From positions 1-11,057 of the forward strand of contig JAUVHQ010000045.1 in the NCBI GenBank assembly GCA_030593185.1: 11,057 nucleotides of DNA. The letters are read 5' to 3'. This DNA is from Bacteroidota bacterium. GTDB taxonomy: Bacteria > Bacteroidota > Bacteroidia > Bacteroidales > VadinHA17. The notes below the pieces were generated by a model. That model was not told the DNA's origin. It saw only the letters and a program-made list of their open reading frames with translations, and did no database searches. Of the stretch, positions 1 to 6,712 are shown one piece after another. The position numbers and the translations under genes are program-made. The first letter of the stretch is position 1, and each line of letters starts with the position of its first letter.

Positions 1-327
1 TTTCGAAACTGGAGTGAATAAAATAAAACCAATCCGATAGGATTCGTTTTGGGTTGTAAGGCTAGAACAATAGGAATCACCGAAGACCGAAGGTCAAAGA
101 TCCTGACATTTCTGTGATCACCGAAGCTTTAGCGTAGGTGATATCGTCAGGGGATGAGCCAATTCCAGATATCATAAAGCCCAAAAGTAATCCCTGTAAG
201 TCAACGACTTGCAGGGATTTTTGTTATGAAATCAATAACATGAAAAAAGTCAGTTGGTTAGATCAAATCCTTCCATTATTCAAAACAGCTATAATTCTCT
301 TTTTTGTTCCAGGAAACAGGGCGTTCT
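1..327. other. Gene-free left flank with folded tract
   Basis: No frame gives a convincing protein here; all frames are broken by stops or lack recognisable content. The tract has structure. The ten bases ATCACCGAAG occur twice (75-84 and 117-126). CCTGAC at 102-107 can pair with GTCAGG at 146-151, enclosing a second stem of ATCACC (117-122) with GGTGAT (137-142). This may be transcribed 3' untranslated sequence, or the decayed end of a gene lying left of the window. From 223 to 327 there is only AT-rich sequence leading into the 3' end of the minus-strand gene. Confidence 0.4.
189..222 (+). terminator. Factor-independent terminator
   Basis: A 13-bp stem is formed by bases 189-201 with 207-219, including one G-T wobble (197/211), around a five-base loop CAACG. 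It runs directly into a run of five T (218-222). This is a textbook terminator for plus-strand transcription and probably ends a gene beyond the left edge. It lies about 105 bases past the stop of the minus-strand gene at 328 and could also stop that transcript, but the T run on that side is poor. Confidence 0.75.
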
Positions 328-1098
328 TTACAGCTTTTTATCAACCTTTTTAACATACTTTGGTAATGCTTTATTCAGATCATCCAGTAATTTATCTGTT
401 GCACTCTCACACATAGGCATTAATTTGTCATAATTAAAAATAGGAGCTCCCTGGATTAAAGCAACACCTTTCTTAGAGGTTGCATGCTCCTCCAATTTAA
501 AAACCTTCTTGGATTCCTTATTAAACAAATCCATATTTATATAAGCCCTGATACCGCAATTCCCAAGGCCACCAACAGCAACCTTTGGTTCCCATGCATA
601 ATGCAGATAAACAAACATTACACCATCTACGTCTATATCTTCAAGTATTGTAATCAAATGGGATTCGGTTCTCCAGGATCTCAGCAAATTTCCCCCTGTA
701 AGTAGCACATTGTAGCCTTCTATAGAAATGAACCTGTCGTTAATAGCATCATTTAAGTTATCGATCGAGTCCTGGCTCTCAATACCATCAAGTCCCTTAT
801 ATGCTTTGAACATTTCATGATTTAAGACCTCTTCTTCCGGAATCAACTCAAATGGGAATTTTTTAACGTAATCTTTCAGGAATGTTTCATGAAAGTTTTG
901 CAGGATTGGCCTGAGATCAAACCTGGGATCATCTTCCATGGTTTTTTTATAGGTACTGGCCCTTGACGTTTCAACTATTTTATCAGCATTAATATACTTG
1001 TCGACATAAAAGGTAACTACAGCCACTCTTTTCTTCTGACCATAAATTATGGTTGTGGCAAACAAGGCACAAAGGAAAATAACGAATACTTTTTTCAT
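328..1098 (-). CDS. Secreted protein of unknown function
   Basis: The protein has 256 residues. Residues 1-20 are a signal peptide (Lys-Lys, then a hydrophobic core), with likely cleavage at G20|Q21, a common Bacteroidota pattern; there is no lipobox cysteine, so it is probably periplasmic or released. The mature part begins with a strongly beta segment (KKRVAVVTFYVD, 22-33) that recalls the first strand of CsgG/TolB-N-like lipoprotein domains, but I do not recognise a family. Another beta-rich stretch lies at 157-190 (VDGVMFVYLHYAWEP, then GIRAYINMDLF), and a Lys-rich C-terminus ends the protein. The start is fixed by the signal peptide and by a good promoter about 25 bases upstream. It is transcribed away from the ECF sigma operon, which may hint at shared control, but nothing in the sequence proves this. 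Confidence 0.8.
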   Translation of the reverse strand: MKKVFVIFLCALFATTIIYGQKKRVAVVTFYVDKYINADKIVETSRASTYKKTMEDDPRFDLRPILQNFHETFLKDYVKKFPFELIPEEEVLNHEMFKAYKGLDGIESQDSIDNLNDAINDRFISIEGYNVLLTGGNLLRSWRTESHLITILEDIDVDGVMFVYLHYAWEPKVAVGGLGNCGIRAYINMDLFNKESKKVFKLEEHATSKKGVALIQGAPIFNYDKLMPMCESATDKLLDDLNKALPKYVKKVDKKL

Positions 1099-1123
1099 AC
1101 TTATATGGTTTTATTTGTTTTAT

Positions 1124-1153
1124 CAAATGTAGTTAATGTTTTGAGAATTCCAA
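1124..1153 (-). promoter_or_regulatory. Bacteroidota-type promoter of the secreted-protein gene
   Basis: Read on the minus strand, TTG (1153-1151) is followed after 19 bases by TACATTTG (1131-1124). This is a full match to the Bacteroidota primary-sigma -7 consensus TAnnTTTG with normal spacing to the -33 element. The -7 box ends about 25 bases before the start codon at 1098, leaving a very short leader without a strong Shine-Dalgarno sequence, as is usual in this phylum. Confidence 0.65.
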
Positions 1154-1452
1154 TTTTAAATCCGTGTGCTAAACCATTAACAATAACCTTGTTTGTATGA
1201 TTTCAAAGTAAGTTGGACAAATTAAATGAATAAAATTATGTGGTGACTTTACTAATTTCTTACCAATAAAATCACAATTGATCCCATCTGCTGTCATCAT
1301 CAAAGTACAGATATTGCCAAAATACACTCGTGGAAACTTGCTTTCGCACAAAGAGTGAAGAGGGTTTTAAAAAAAAATCCATATTTTTTCAGTTTTTTTT
1401 GTAATTTATTCCAACTATTTTTAAAATTCCGCATCTATAAATTGAACAGGAT
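1132..1452. other. Divergent intergenic region
   Basis: About 320 bases separate two divergently transcribed genes. The left end holds the minus-strand promoter. The right end (1369-1426) is extremely AT-rich, with runs of nine A, six T and eight T that would give bent DNA and could act as an upstream promoter element for the sigma operon. The middle (about 1160-1365) is less AT-biased than its right flank, but I see no domain, repeat or RNA fold there. A 60-codon minus-strand frame in it has no recognisable content. Confidence 0.5.
1398..1429 (+). promoter_or_regulatory. Possible promoter of the sigma operon
   Basis: TTTG (1398-1401) is followed after 20 bases by TAAAATTC (1422-1429), which matches four of the six fixed bases of TAnnTTTG. 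It sits directly downstream of the A/T runs and 23 bases before the sigma factor start. The match is weak. An ECF-type autoregulated promoter with a different motif is equally possible and could not be recognised from one copy. Confidence 0.3.
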
Positions 1453-2001
1453 ATGAATCAAAGTATTGATTTAAACATAGAATTGATAGAAAGGTGCAAA
1501 CAGGGTGATATTAAAGCTCAGTTCAGCCTTTATAAACGGTATTCAGGTGCTATGTATAATATTGCTATCAGATTTCTAAATAACAAAATGGATACAGAAG
1601 ATATATTGCAGGAATCATTTATTGCGGTATTTGGAAGATTAAATGAGTTGAAAAGAAATGAAGCATTTGGCAGTTGGTTAAGAAGAATTGTTATCAATAA
1701 TTGTATATCCTTTTTGAGAAAAAATAAAATACATTTTGAAGATGTAGATAATCACAGATTGCCCGATGAGGATTATAATGATGTAGTTGAAGATGAGATA
1801 GACCCGGCTATTGTACACAATGCAATAAAGGAATTACCGGAAGGTGCAAGGACAATAGTAATATTATATGCACTGGAGAATTATAAACACAGGGAGATAG
1901 CAGATCTTCTGAAAATCTCGGAATCTACATCTAAAACACAATATAAAAGAGCATTGGACCTGCTAAGTAAGAATTTAATAACTAAAAGATATGTTAATTG
2001 A
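1453..2001 (+). CDS. ECF-type RNA polymerase sigma factor
   Basis: This 182-residue sigma-70-family protein has the two-domain ECF layout. Region 2 spans about 20-91, with the core-binding and -10-recognition segment DTEDILQESF (47-56) and the tail SWLRRIVINNCISFLRK (74-90). An acidic linker (96-117) leads to region 4 at about 119-172, with KELPEGARTIVILYAL and the helix-turn-helix YKHREIADLLKISESTSKTQ (144-163). Length and order are normal for the family. It would direct RNA polymerase to its own promoter set in response to an envelope signal. The ATG overlaps nothing upstream; AGG lies only two bases before it, too close for a classical ribosome-binding site. The stop overlaps the next gene's start by 11 bases, so the two products are probably made in a fixed ratio. 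Confidence 0.93.
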   Translation: MNQSIDLNIELIERCKQGDIKAQFSLYKRYSGAMYNIAIRFLNNKMDTEDILQESFIAVFGRLNELKRNEAFGSWLRRIVINNCISFLRKNKIHFEDVDNHRLPDEDYNDVVEDEIDPAIVHNAIKELPEGARTIVILYALENYKHREIADLLKISESTSKTQYKRALDLLSKNLITKRYVN

Positions 2002-2554
2002 TCTGGAGAAGTACTTAAAAAAAGAAAGGCAAAACCTGGATGTTGAACATCCCGATGACAGCGTCATATGGGAAGGGATAAGAAGTGATCTTCAATCCAG
2101 GAAATCTACAGGATTGGAACCAGGAAATAAAAGCTTTTTTCGCAGATTTAGAAATGCAGCTGCAATATTGTTGCTTTTTTTAAGTGTTGGCTATGTTGTG
2201 TACGATCTTGGAAGCAATTATATAACGAATCGAAAAATGACACTGGCGAAAATTGACAAAACGCTTGGAGAGAGGGAAAATGAATATAGAACTTTGATTA
2301 ATCTTAAAAAGGAGGAAGTCAGATCGTACAGCAATATTGATAATAAAATTGTCGAAGATCTTTTTGAAGAGATGCAGAGGATAGATAATATGTATGATCA
2401 GGCTATGAAAGATCTGAATGAGATTGGATACAATGAGAAAATTATTAATACAATATTCGACACTTATGAAAAAAAGATACAGATTCTCGAACTGATTATT
2501 TTAGAAACCAATAAGATCAACAATTATGAAAACGAAGAAGCAATATTTTTGTAA
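1991..2554 (+). CDS. Single-pass membrane protein, putative anti-sigma factor
   Basis: This 187-residue protein has a cytoplasmic N-terminus of about 54 residues. A basic stop (RRFRN, 51-55) is followed by one membrane helix at about 55-72 (AAAILLLFLSVGYVVYDLG). The C-terminal part, about 80-180, is rich in Glu, Lys, Leu and Ile, probably a helical coiled coil on the periplasmic side. The N-terminal segment (IDLEKYLKKER, then PDDSVIWEGI at 21-30) is the part that could bind the sigma factor. There is no HxxxCxxC zinc anti-sigma motif and no FecR domain. The role is inferred from topology and from its place directly after an ECF sigma gene, with an 11-base overlap. It overlaps the following gene by 29 bases. 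A stress-sensing membrane protein without anti-sigma activity is the alternative. Confidence 0.65.
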   Translation: MLIDLEKYLKKERQNLDVEHPDDSVIWEGIRSDLQSRKSTGLEPGNKSFFRRFRNAAAILLLFLSVGYVVYDLGSNYITNRKMTLAKIDKTLGERENEYRTLINLKKEEVRSYSNIDNKIVEDLFEEMQRIDNMYDQAMKDLNEIGYNEKIINTIFDTYEKKIQILELIILETNKINNYENEEAIFL

Positions 2555-3851
2555 ATCCCTGTTTTTGTTAATATTTCTAAGTATTAGCATAGCAGGTTAC
2601 GGACAGGACAAAAAACTACAGAAGACATATAGCTGGAGCTACAAGGCTAATGAAGATGTGAATTTATCCTTTAATAATTATAACAGTGATCTGAATATTC
2701 GGACATGGGACAAACCGGTAATTGAATATAAGCTTCATATAATTGCCAAAGGATCAAATAAGGATGATGTTGAAAGACTTGATTCTTATCTGAAAAACAT
2801 GACTTTCAGTAATTCACCGGAGAGAGCAAGTATCAACATGAAATTCTGGAAAAGAAGGACCTCGATAATGAATCGGACAAAACTTAAGCTGGAAGGTGAA
2901 AAGGATGTTACTCTTACTGAGTTTAAGATAACAGGTGAATTAACCATCCCAAAAAAATGCAATCTGGATCTTACTTCAAAATATTCAGATATCGACCTGG
3001 CCGATGTTCTTGGTAAACTGGTTCTAAAGCTTTATAATGATAAATTGTATGGAGGAAAAGTGGATAATGAAGCAGTTATTTCAGCTAAATACAGTACAAT
3101 AGAGTTTAGTGATATGAAAAAGGAGGCAGATATCACACTTTATAATACAGATTTTGAGGCTAATAGTATAGGTGATGCAAAATTTGAATCCAAATATTCA
3201 AAAGTGTTTATAAATACAAGCGGGTCTCTTGAAGTTGACAGCTATAATGACAAATTCAATTTTGACAAAACAGATGATGTTGTTTTTACAGCTAAATATT
3301 CCGGTTTCAGATCAGAAAAATCGGGGAGACTGAAAGCTGATTGTTATGATTGTACAGTTATTATCAACCAACTGGAGGATATCGAAATTGCTTCAAAATA
3401 TTCGAAATTTGAATTTGTTAAAGGCAGGAAATGCAATATTTCCGCTTCATATAATGACGGTATTAATTCAACACAACTTGAAAGCCTTCAGATAGTCGAA
3501 TCGAAATATGGAACCTTTAAAATTGATAAATTAACAAGTGTTTTGTCTGTAGCTACCGGGTACAATGATAAATTTATTATTACTGAGACAGGTGATAATT
3601 TCAAAAGCTTGAATGTGAATGGGAAATATGAAAAAATCACCATTGGTATTCCTGCTAATTTGGATTACAGGTTCAAAGCAAATATTAAGTATCCTCATCT
3701 TGACATTAATGAAGAGAATTTTACTCACAAAACAAAGATAATTGAAAATTCTACCATCGAATATGATGCTGTTAAAGGTAAAGAGTATGAAGGAATGCCG
3801 GAAATAAAAGTTGAAGGTTATGATGTCTCTTTATCAATTAAAGATTATTAG
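2526..3851 (+). CDS. Exported DUF4097-like beta-solenoid protein
   Basis: The protein has 441 residues. Residues 1-26 are a signal peptide with likely cleavage at G26|Q27. The segment FNNYNSDLNIRTWDK (49-63) is typical of the start of DUF4097/'toastrack' beta-strand repeat proteins. From about 152 to 372 the chain alternates two motifs, KYS (Tyr 153, 189, 224, 258, 292, 328, 368) and YN or YD (Tyr 170, 206, 240, 274, 309, 346). A Tyr therefore recurs about every 16-19 residues, with a wider final gap of 22, as expected for a stacked beta-helix. The C-terminus closes with further short strands. It is probably periplasmic or outer-surface. The start is set by the signal peptide even though it lies 29 bases inside the preceding gene. 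Context suggests it is a sensor, scaffold or effector of the sigma/anti-sigma pair; the family's biochemical role is not established. Confidence 0.75.
   Translation: MKTKKQYFCKSLFLLIFLSISIAGYGQDKKLQKTYSWSYKANEDVNLSFNNYNSDLNIRTWDKPVIEYKLHIIAKGSNKDDVERLDSYLKNMTFSNSPERASINMKFWKRRTSIMNRTKLKLEGEKDVTLTEFKITGELTIPKKCNLDLTSKYSDIDLADVLGKLVLKLYNDKLYGGKVDNEAVISAKYSTIEFSDMKKEADITLYNTDFEANSIGDAKFESKYSKVFINTSGSLEVDSYNDKFNFDKTDDVVFTAKYSGFRSEKSGRLKADCYDCTVIINQLEDIEIASKYSKFEFVKGRKCNISASYNDGINSTQLESLQIVESKYGTFKIDKLTSVLSVATGYNDKFIITETGDNFKSLNVNGKYEKITIGIPANLDYRFKANIKYPHLDINEENFTHKTKIIENSTIEYDAVKGKEYEGMPEIKVEGYDVSLSIKDY
2976..3635 (+). repeat. Coding region of the alternating KYS / YND repeats
   Basis: This part of the solenoid gene encodes roughly thirteen rungs of 16-19 residues (22 for the last). 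Two rungs make one 34-40 residue repeat: one starts with (S/A)KYS-x-hydrophobic-x-hydrophobic, the next with (L/S/G)YND-x-hydrophobic. The DNA has diverged much more than the protein pattern, so the repeats are old rather than recent tandem copies. Confidence 0.7.
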
Positions 3852-3905
3852 CCTGGCGTATTCATAAATATTATCATTTTTCAATATTTATGAATAGTAC
3901 AGGCT
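3850..3905 (+). terminator. Long hairpin at the end of the sigma operon
   Basis: AGCCTG (3850-3855) pairs with CAGGCT (3900-3905). After a 3x3 internal loop, a perfect 14-bp stem is formed by 3859-3872 and 3883-3896 around a 10-base loop. The structure begins inside the TAG stop codon of the solenoid gene. It is not followed by a good T run, so it may serve as a terminator with help or as a 3' stabiliser of the operon mRNA. Confidence 0.6.
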
Positions 3906-4169
3906 ATTCTTCAGAATCCTTTCCTTTTCCCACTGCATTCATCCCGAAATCAGGATAACCTTTCTTTATCCTTTCTTTCAATTGTTGTTATTCATTGTTT
4001 AACATTTCAGGCAAGAAAGGAAACAGAAATAAAGATTTCCTTTTTTCTGGTAAATTATCTATTTTAGCAGAGAATTGCATAACCTAAATTCCTAAATCGG
4101 TGACTGACATTTTAAATAACAGTAGTATGTTTTTGACGGTTTCTATACACAAATAATGTAAAAAGCAGG
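3906..4169 (+). other. Intergenic region upstream of the kinase gene
   Basis: There is no gene of normal size here. A weaker hairpin is possible: 4013-4023 (core AAAGGAAA) with 4036-4046 (core TTTCCTTT), a 12-base loop and a T-rich right arm, which could be a second terminator for the sigma operon. Closer to the kinase is a nine-codon frame with ATG at 4127 and TAA at 4154-4156. This TAA shares its last base with an ATG (4156-4158) that is followed at once by TAA (4159-4161). I do not see a clear -33/-7 pair. Confidence 0.35.
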
Positions 4170-6581
4170 TTGATCGTTTTATTTTTCATATTATATTTTA
4201 TCTTACCTGTTCAGACTGTTGCACTTACTGCCCGGGAATTGCCTGATGAATTTTCATATTACATTCCCGGCGAGAACCGTAACATTCCATTAACGGCACC
4301 TGTAATCCTCAACGATGAGCAGGATATATATCCGTTAGGTTTATACCTGGAGATACTCGAAGATCCTTCCGGTAAATTAACAATTGAAGAAATCACCTCT
4401 CCTGAGTTTGAAAATAAATTTGTTCCAAGTCAGAATGAAGTACCAAATTTTGGTCATACTAATTCTGCTTATTGGGTACGTTTCAGGATAAGAAATGAAA
4501 CCGGACAGTCAGAAAACTGGCGGCTGAAATTGGGTTTTGCCAATATGCAGCATATTGATTTATATCTGCAAAGACCAGACAACAAGGGGTATACACACAA
4601 GAAAACCGGGACTTACCTCCCTTTTAATACACGGGATATTCCTTATCCTTCTTTCGTATTTAAAATACCGCTTAAATACGATGCCGGACAAACTATTTAC
4701 ATGCGCTTTTTAAATGGTGCATCAATGACTTTGCCTCTTACCTTGTTCTCTGTTGAAGCATTTACTCAGATAAGTCAGAAAGAACAACTAATTGCCGGAC
4801 TTTTCTATGGAATTTTGTTTTTTATATTTTGTTACAGCCTGGTTGTTTTTCTTTTACTCCATGAGAAAAGTTATCTCTATTACATTTTATCCGTTGCCGG
4901 TTTCATACTTTTTCATGCATCGTATGATGGTTTCGCCAGCCAGTATCTCTGGCCTGATCATGCCTGGTGGAATCATTTCGCTTTTATTTTACTAAACACG
5001 CTTGTCATATTTTTTTCCCTGAAGTTCACATCTGAATTCCTTCAAACAAAGATCCGGTTTCCTGTTTACCATAAGATCATTACTGCCTTGCTGGTGTTAT
5101 GTGGTATGGTTGTATTGATGATACCTTTTTTCAGGTATGGTATTGTTATCAAAATAGCCGCGGTTTTATCAATTCTTTGTCTTTTTACGATATTAGTGAC
5201 CGGTATTGTAATCTGGCGGAAAAGGTACCGGCAGGCTCGTTATTTTATGATTGCAGTACTGACATTCCTGGTATCAGGTAGTATAGTTGAAATGGTTCGG
5301 CTTGGTATTTTGCCGAGTAATACTTTTACCGAAAATGCATACCAGGTAGGATTAGTAATGCTGGTTTTTCTTTTGTCACTGGCTCTGGTTGACAGAATAA
5401 ACATACTTAAAAAGGAAAAGGATGAACTTGTCCTGAAACAAACGGAAAATTTGGAAGAGGAAGTTGATAAAAGGGCCAAAGCTTTGAGAGAGAGTGAAGA
5501 AAAATACCGAAGTTTCTTTAAAACATCCACCGATTGCGTTTTTATTACTACGAAAGAAGGAGAATGGCTTGATATGAGTGACGGTGCTCCCGAATTCTTT
5601 GGTTATAAAAGTATGGAAGAATTAAAAAAGGTAAATATACGGGAATTATATGAGAACCCGCCTGATAGAGAATTTGATATGAGTGAGATAGAACAACAGG
5701 GATTTACTAAAGATGTAATGTTTAACCTGAAGAAAAAAGATGGCAGTATAATAAAAGCACTTATTTCCTCTGTTGCAGTAAAAGATAATGATGGCAATGT
5801 AGTTGCTTTCCAGGGATCTATTCGTGATATAACAGCACAAAAGGAGGCAGAAATAACTCTTAAGAAAAATCAGGAATATTTGCAGGAACTTAATGCGTCA
5901 AAAGATAAATTTTTCTCTATTATCTCACATGATTTACGAAGTCCGTTTAACTCAATCCTTGGTTTCACTGAATTGCTTTGGAAGAATTCAGGGGATTTTT
6001 CTAGAGCGGAAATTGAGAAAATAGCTTATGATATATACAAAACAGGTAATGAAACAATTGATTTACTTAACAACCTTCTTGAATGGTCAAGTTCCCAAAC
6101 CGGAAAATTAAAAATAAACCCCGAAAACTTTTTTTTGAAAAGCGTAGTTGATGATACAATTGATTTATTGAATGAATATGCAATAAAGAAAAATATTACT
6201 GTGTTGAATGAAGTTCCAGGACAAATAAAAGTTTTTGCCGATAAAAACATGATCGGTTCAGTGATTCGAAACCTCCTTTCAAATGCAATAAAGTTTACTC
6301 AAAATGGTAATGTAAGAATAACAGCCAAAGATGTGAACAGTTTTGTGGAATTTTTAATAACTGATACAGGAGTAGGGATAAAACCTGAAGATATGAAAAA
6401 ATTATTCCGGCTTGATACAGAATTTTCAACACCTGGGACTGCAAATGAAAAAGGCTCCGGGCTGGGATTAATTCTATGTAAAGAATTTATTGAAAAAAAC
6501 CATGGCGAAATATTTGTTGAAAGTGAAGAAGGTAAAGGAACCAGGTTTATATTAAAATTGCCGAACACAAAAAATTATTAG
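4170..6581 (+). CDS. Membrane sensor histidine kinase (7TMR-DISM, PAS, HisKA, HATPase)
   Basis: The 803-residue protein has a short hydrophobic signal at about 2-20. A 7TMR-DISM extracellular domain follows at about 49-200 (including SAYWVRFRIRNE). Seven membrane helices of the 7TMR-DISM_7TM type lie at about 205-410, marked by GLFYGILFFIF and HEKSYLYYILS. Next come a coiled-coil linker (410-446) and one PAS domain (about 443-560). The HisKA helix carries FFSIISHDLRSPFNSILGF with phospho-acceptor His587. The HATPase domain has N-box NLLSNAIKFT (Asn705), G1 DTGVGI (732-737) and G2 GSGLGL (762-767). It should sense a periplasmic, perhaps carbohydrate-like, ligand and phosphorylate a regulator. 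There is no receiver domain and no response regulator nearby, so it is an orphan kinase here. The only usable start is TTG at 4170; no ATG or GTG lies in frame between the upstream TGA (4134-4136) and this point. The N-terminus is therefore uncertain. Confidence 0.9.
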   Translation: MIVLFFILYFILPVQTVALTARELPDEFSYYIPGENRNIPLTAPVILNDEQDIYPLGLYLEILEDPSGKLTIEEITSPEFENKFVPSQNEVPNFGHTNSAYWVRFRIRNETGQSENWRLKLGFANMQHIDLYLQRPDNKGYTHKKTGTYLPFNTRDIPYPSFVFKIPLKYDAGQTIYMRFLNGASMTLPLTLFSVEAFTQISQKEQLIAGLFYGILFFIFCYSLVVFLLLHEKSYLYYILSVAGFILFHASYDGFASQYLWPDHAWWNHFAFILLNTLVIFFSLKFTSEFLQTKIRFPVYHKIITALLVLCGMVVLMIPFFRYGIVIKIAAVLSILCLFTILVTGIVIWRKRYRQARYFMIAVLTFLVSGSIVEMVRLGILPSNTFTENAYQVGLVMLVFLLSLALVDRINILKKEKDELVLKQTENLEEEVDKRAKALRESEEKYRSFFKTSTDCVFITTKEGEWLDMSDGAPEFFGYKSMEELKKVNIRELYENPPDREFDMSEIEQQGFTKDVMFNLKKKDGSIIKALISSVAVKDNDGNVVAFQGSIRDITAQKEAEITLKKNQEYLQELNASKDKFFSIISHDLRSPFNSILGFTELLWKNSGDFSRAEIEKIAYDIYKTGNETIDLLNNLLEWSSSQTGKLKINPENFFLKSVVDDTIDLLNEYAIKKNITVLNEVPGQIKVFADKNMIGSVIRNLLSNAIKFTQNGNVRITAKDVNSFVEFLITDTGVGIKPEDMKKLFRLDTEFSTPGTANEKGSGLGLILCKEFIEKNHGEIFVESEEGKGTRFILKLPNTKNY

Positions 6582-6712
6582 TTCACTTTTTAGCAAATTA
6601 ATATTTGTTTCCCCGTTTTTTTTCAATGGCATTTTCGGGGTTACAGTGCAACTTTTACCGAAGGTATCCGTCTTTACATTATATTCGTTATTTTAATATC
6701 CATACTAATTTT

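Noticed and set aside
138..353. 71-codon plus-strand frame near the left edge
   Set aside because: It begins at a GTG in the folded tract, reads straight through the terminator hairpin and ends over the 3' end of the minus-strand gene; no protein features.
1169..1351. 60-codon minus-strand frame between the divergent genes
   Set aside because: No recognisable motif, no promoter or ribosome-binding site; probably chance.
6611..6640. CCCCG / CGGGG hairpin between kinase and permease
   Set aside because: Only five pairs around a 20-base loop and no T run after it; too weak to call a terminator.
6605..6712. TTG-started N-terminal extension of the permease
   Set aside because: The 36 extra residues are rich in Phe, Tyr and His and unlike the family; homologues start at the MIGNYIKLTLRH sequence, with an ATG at 6713.
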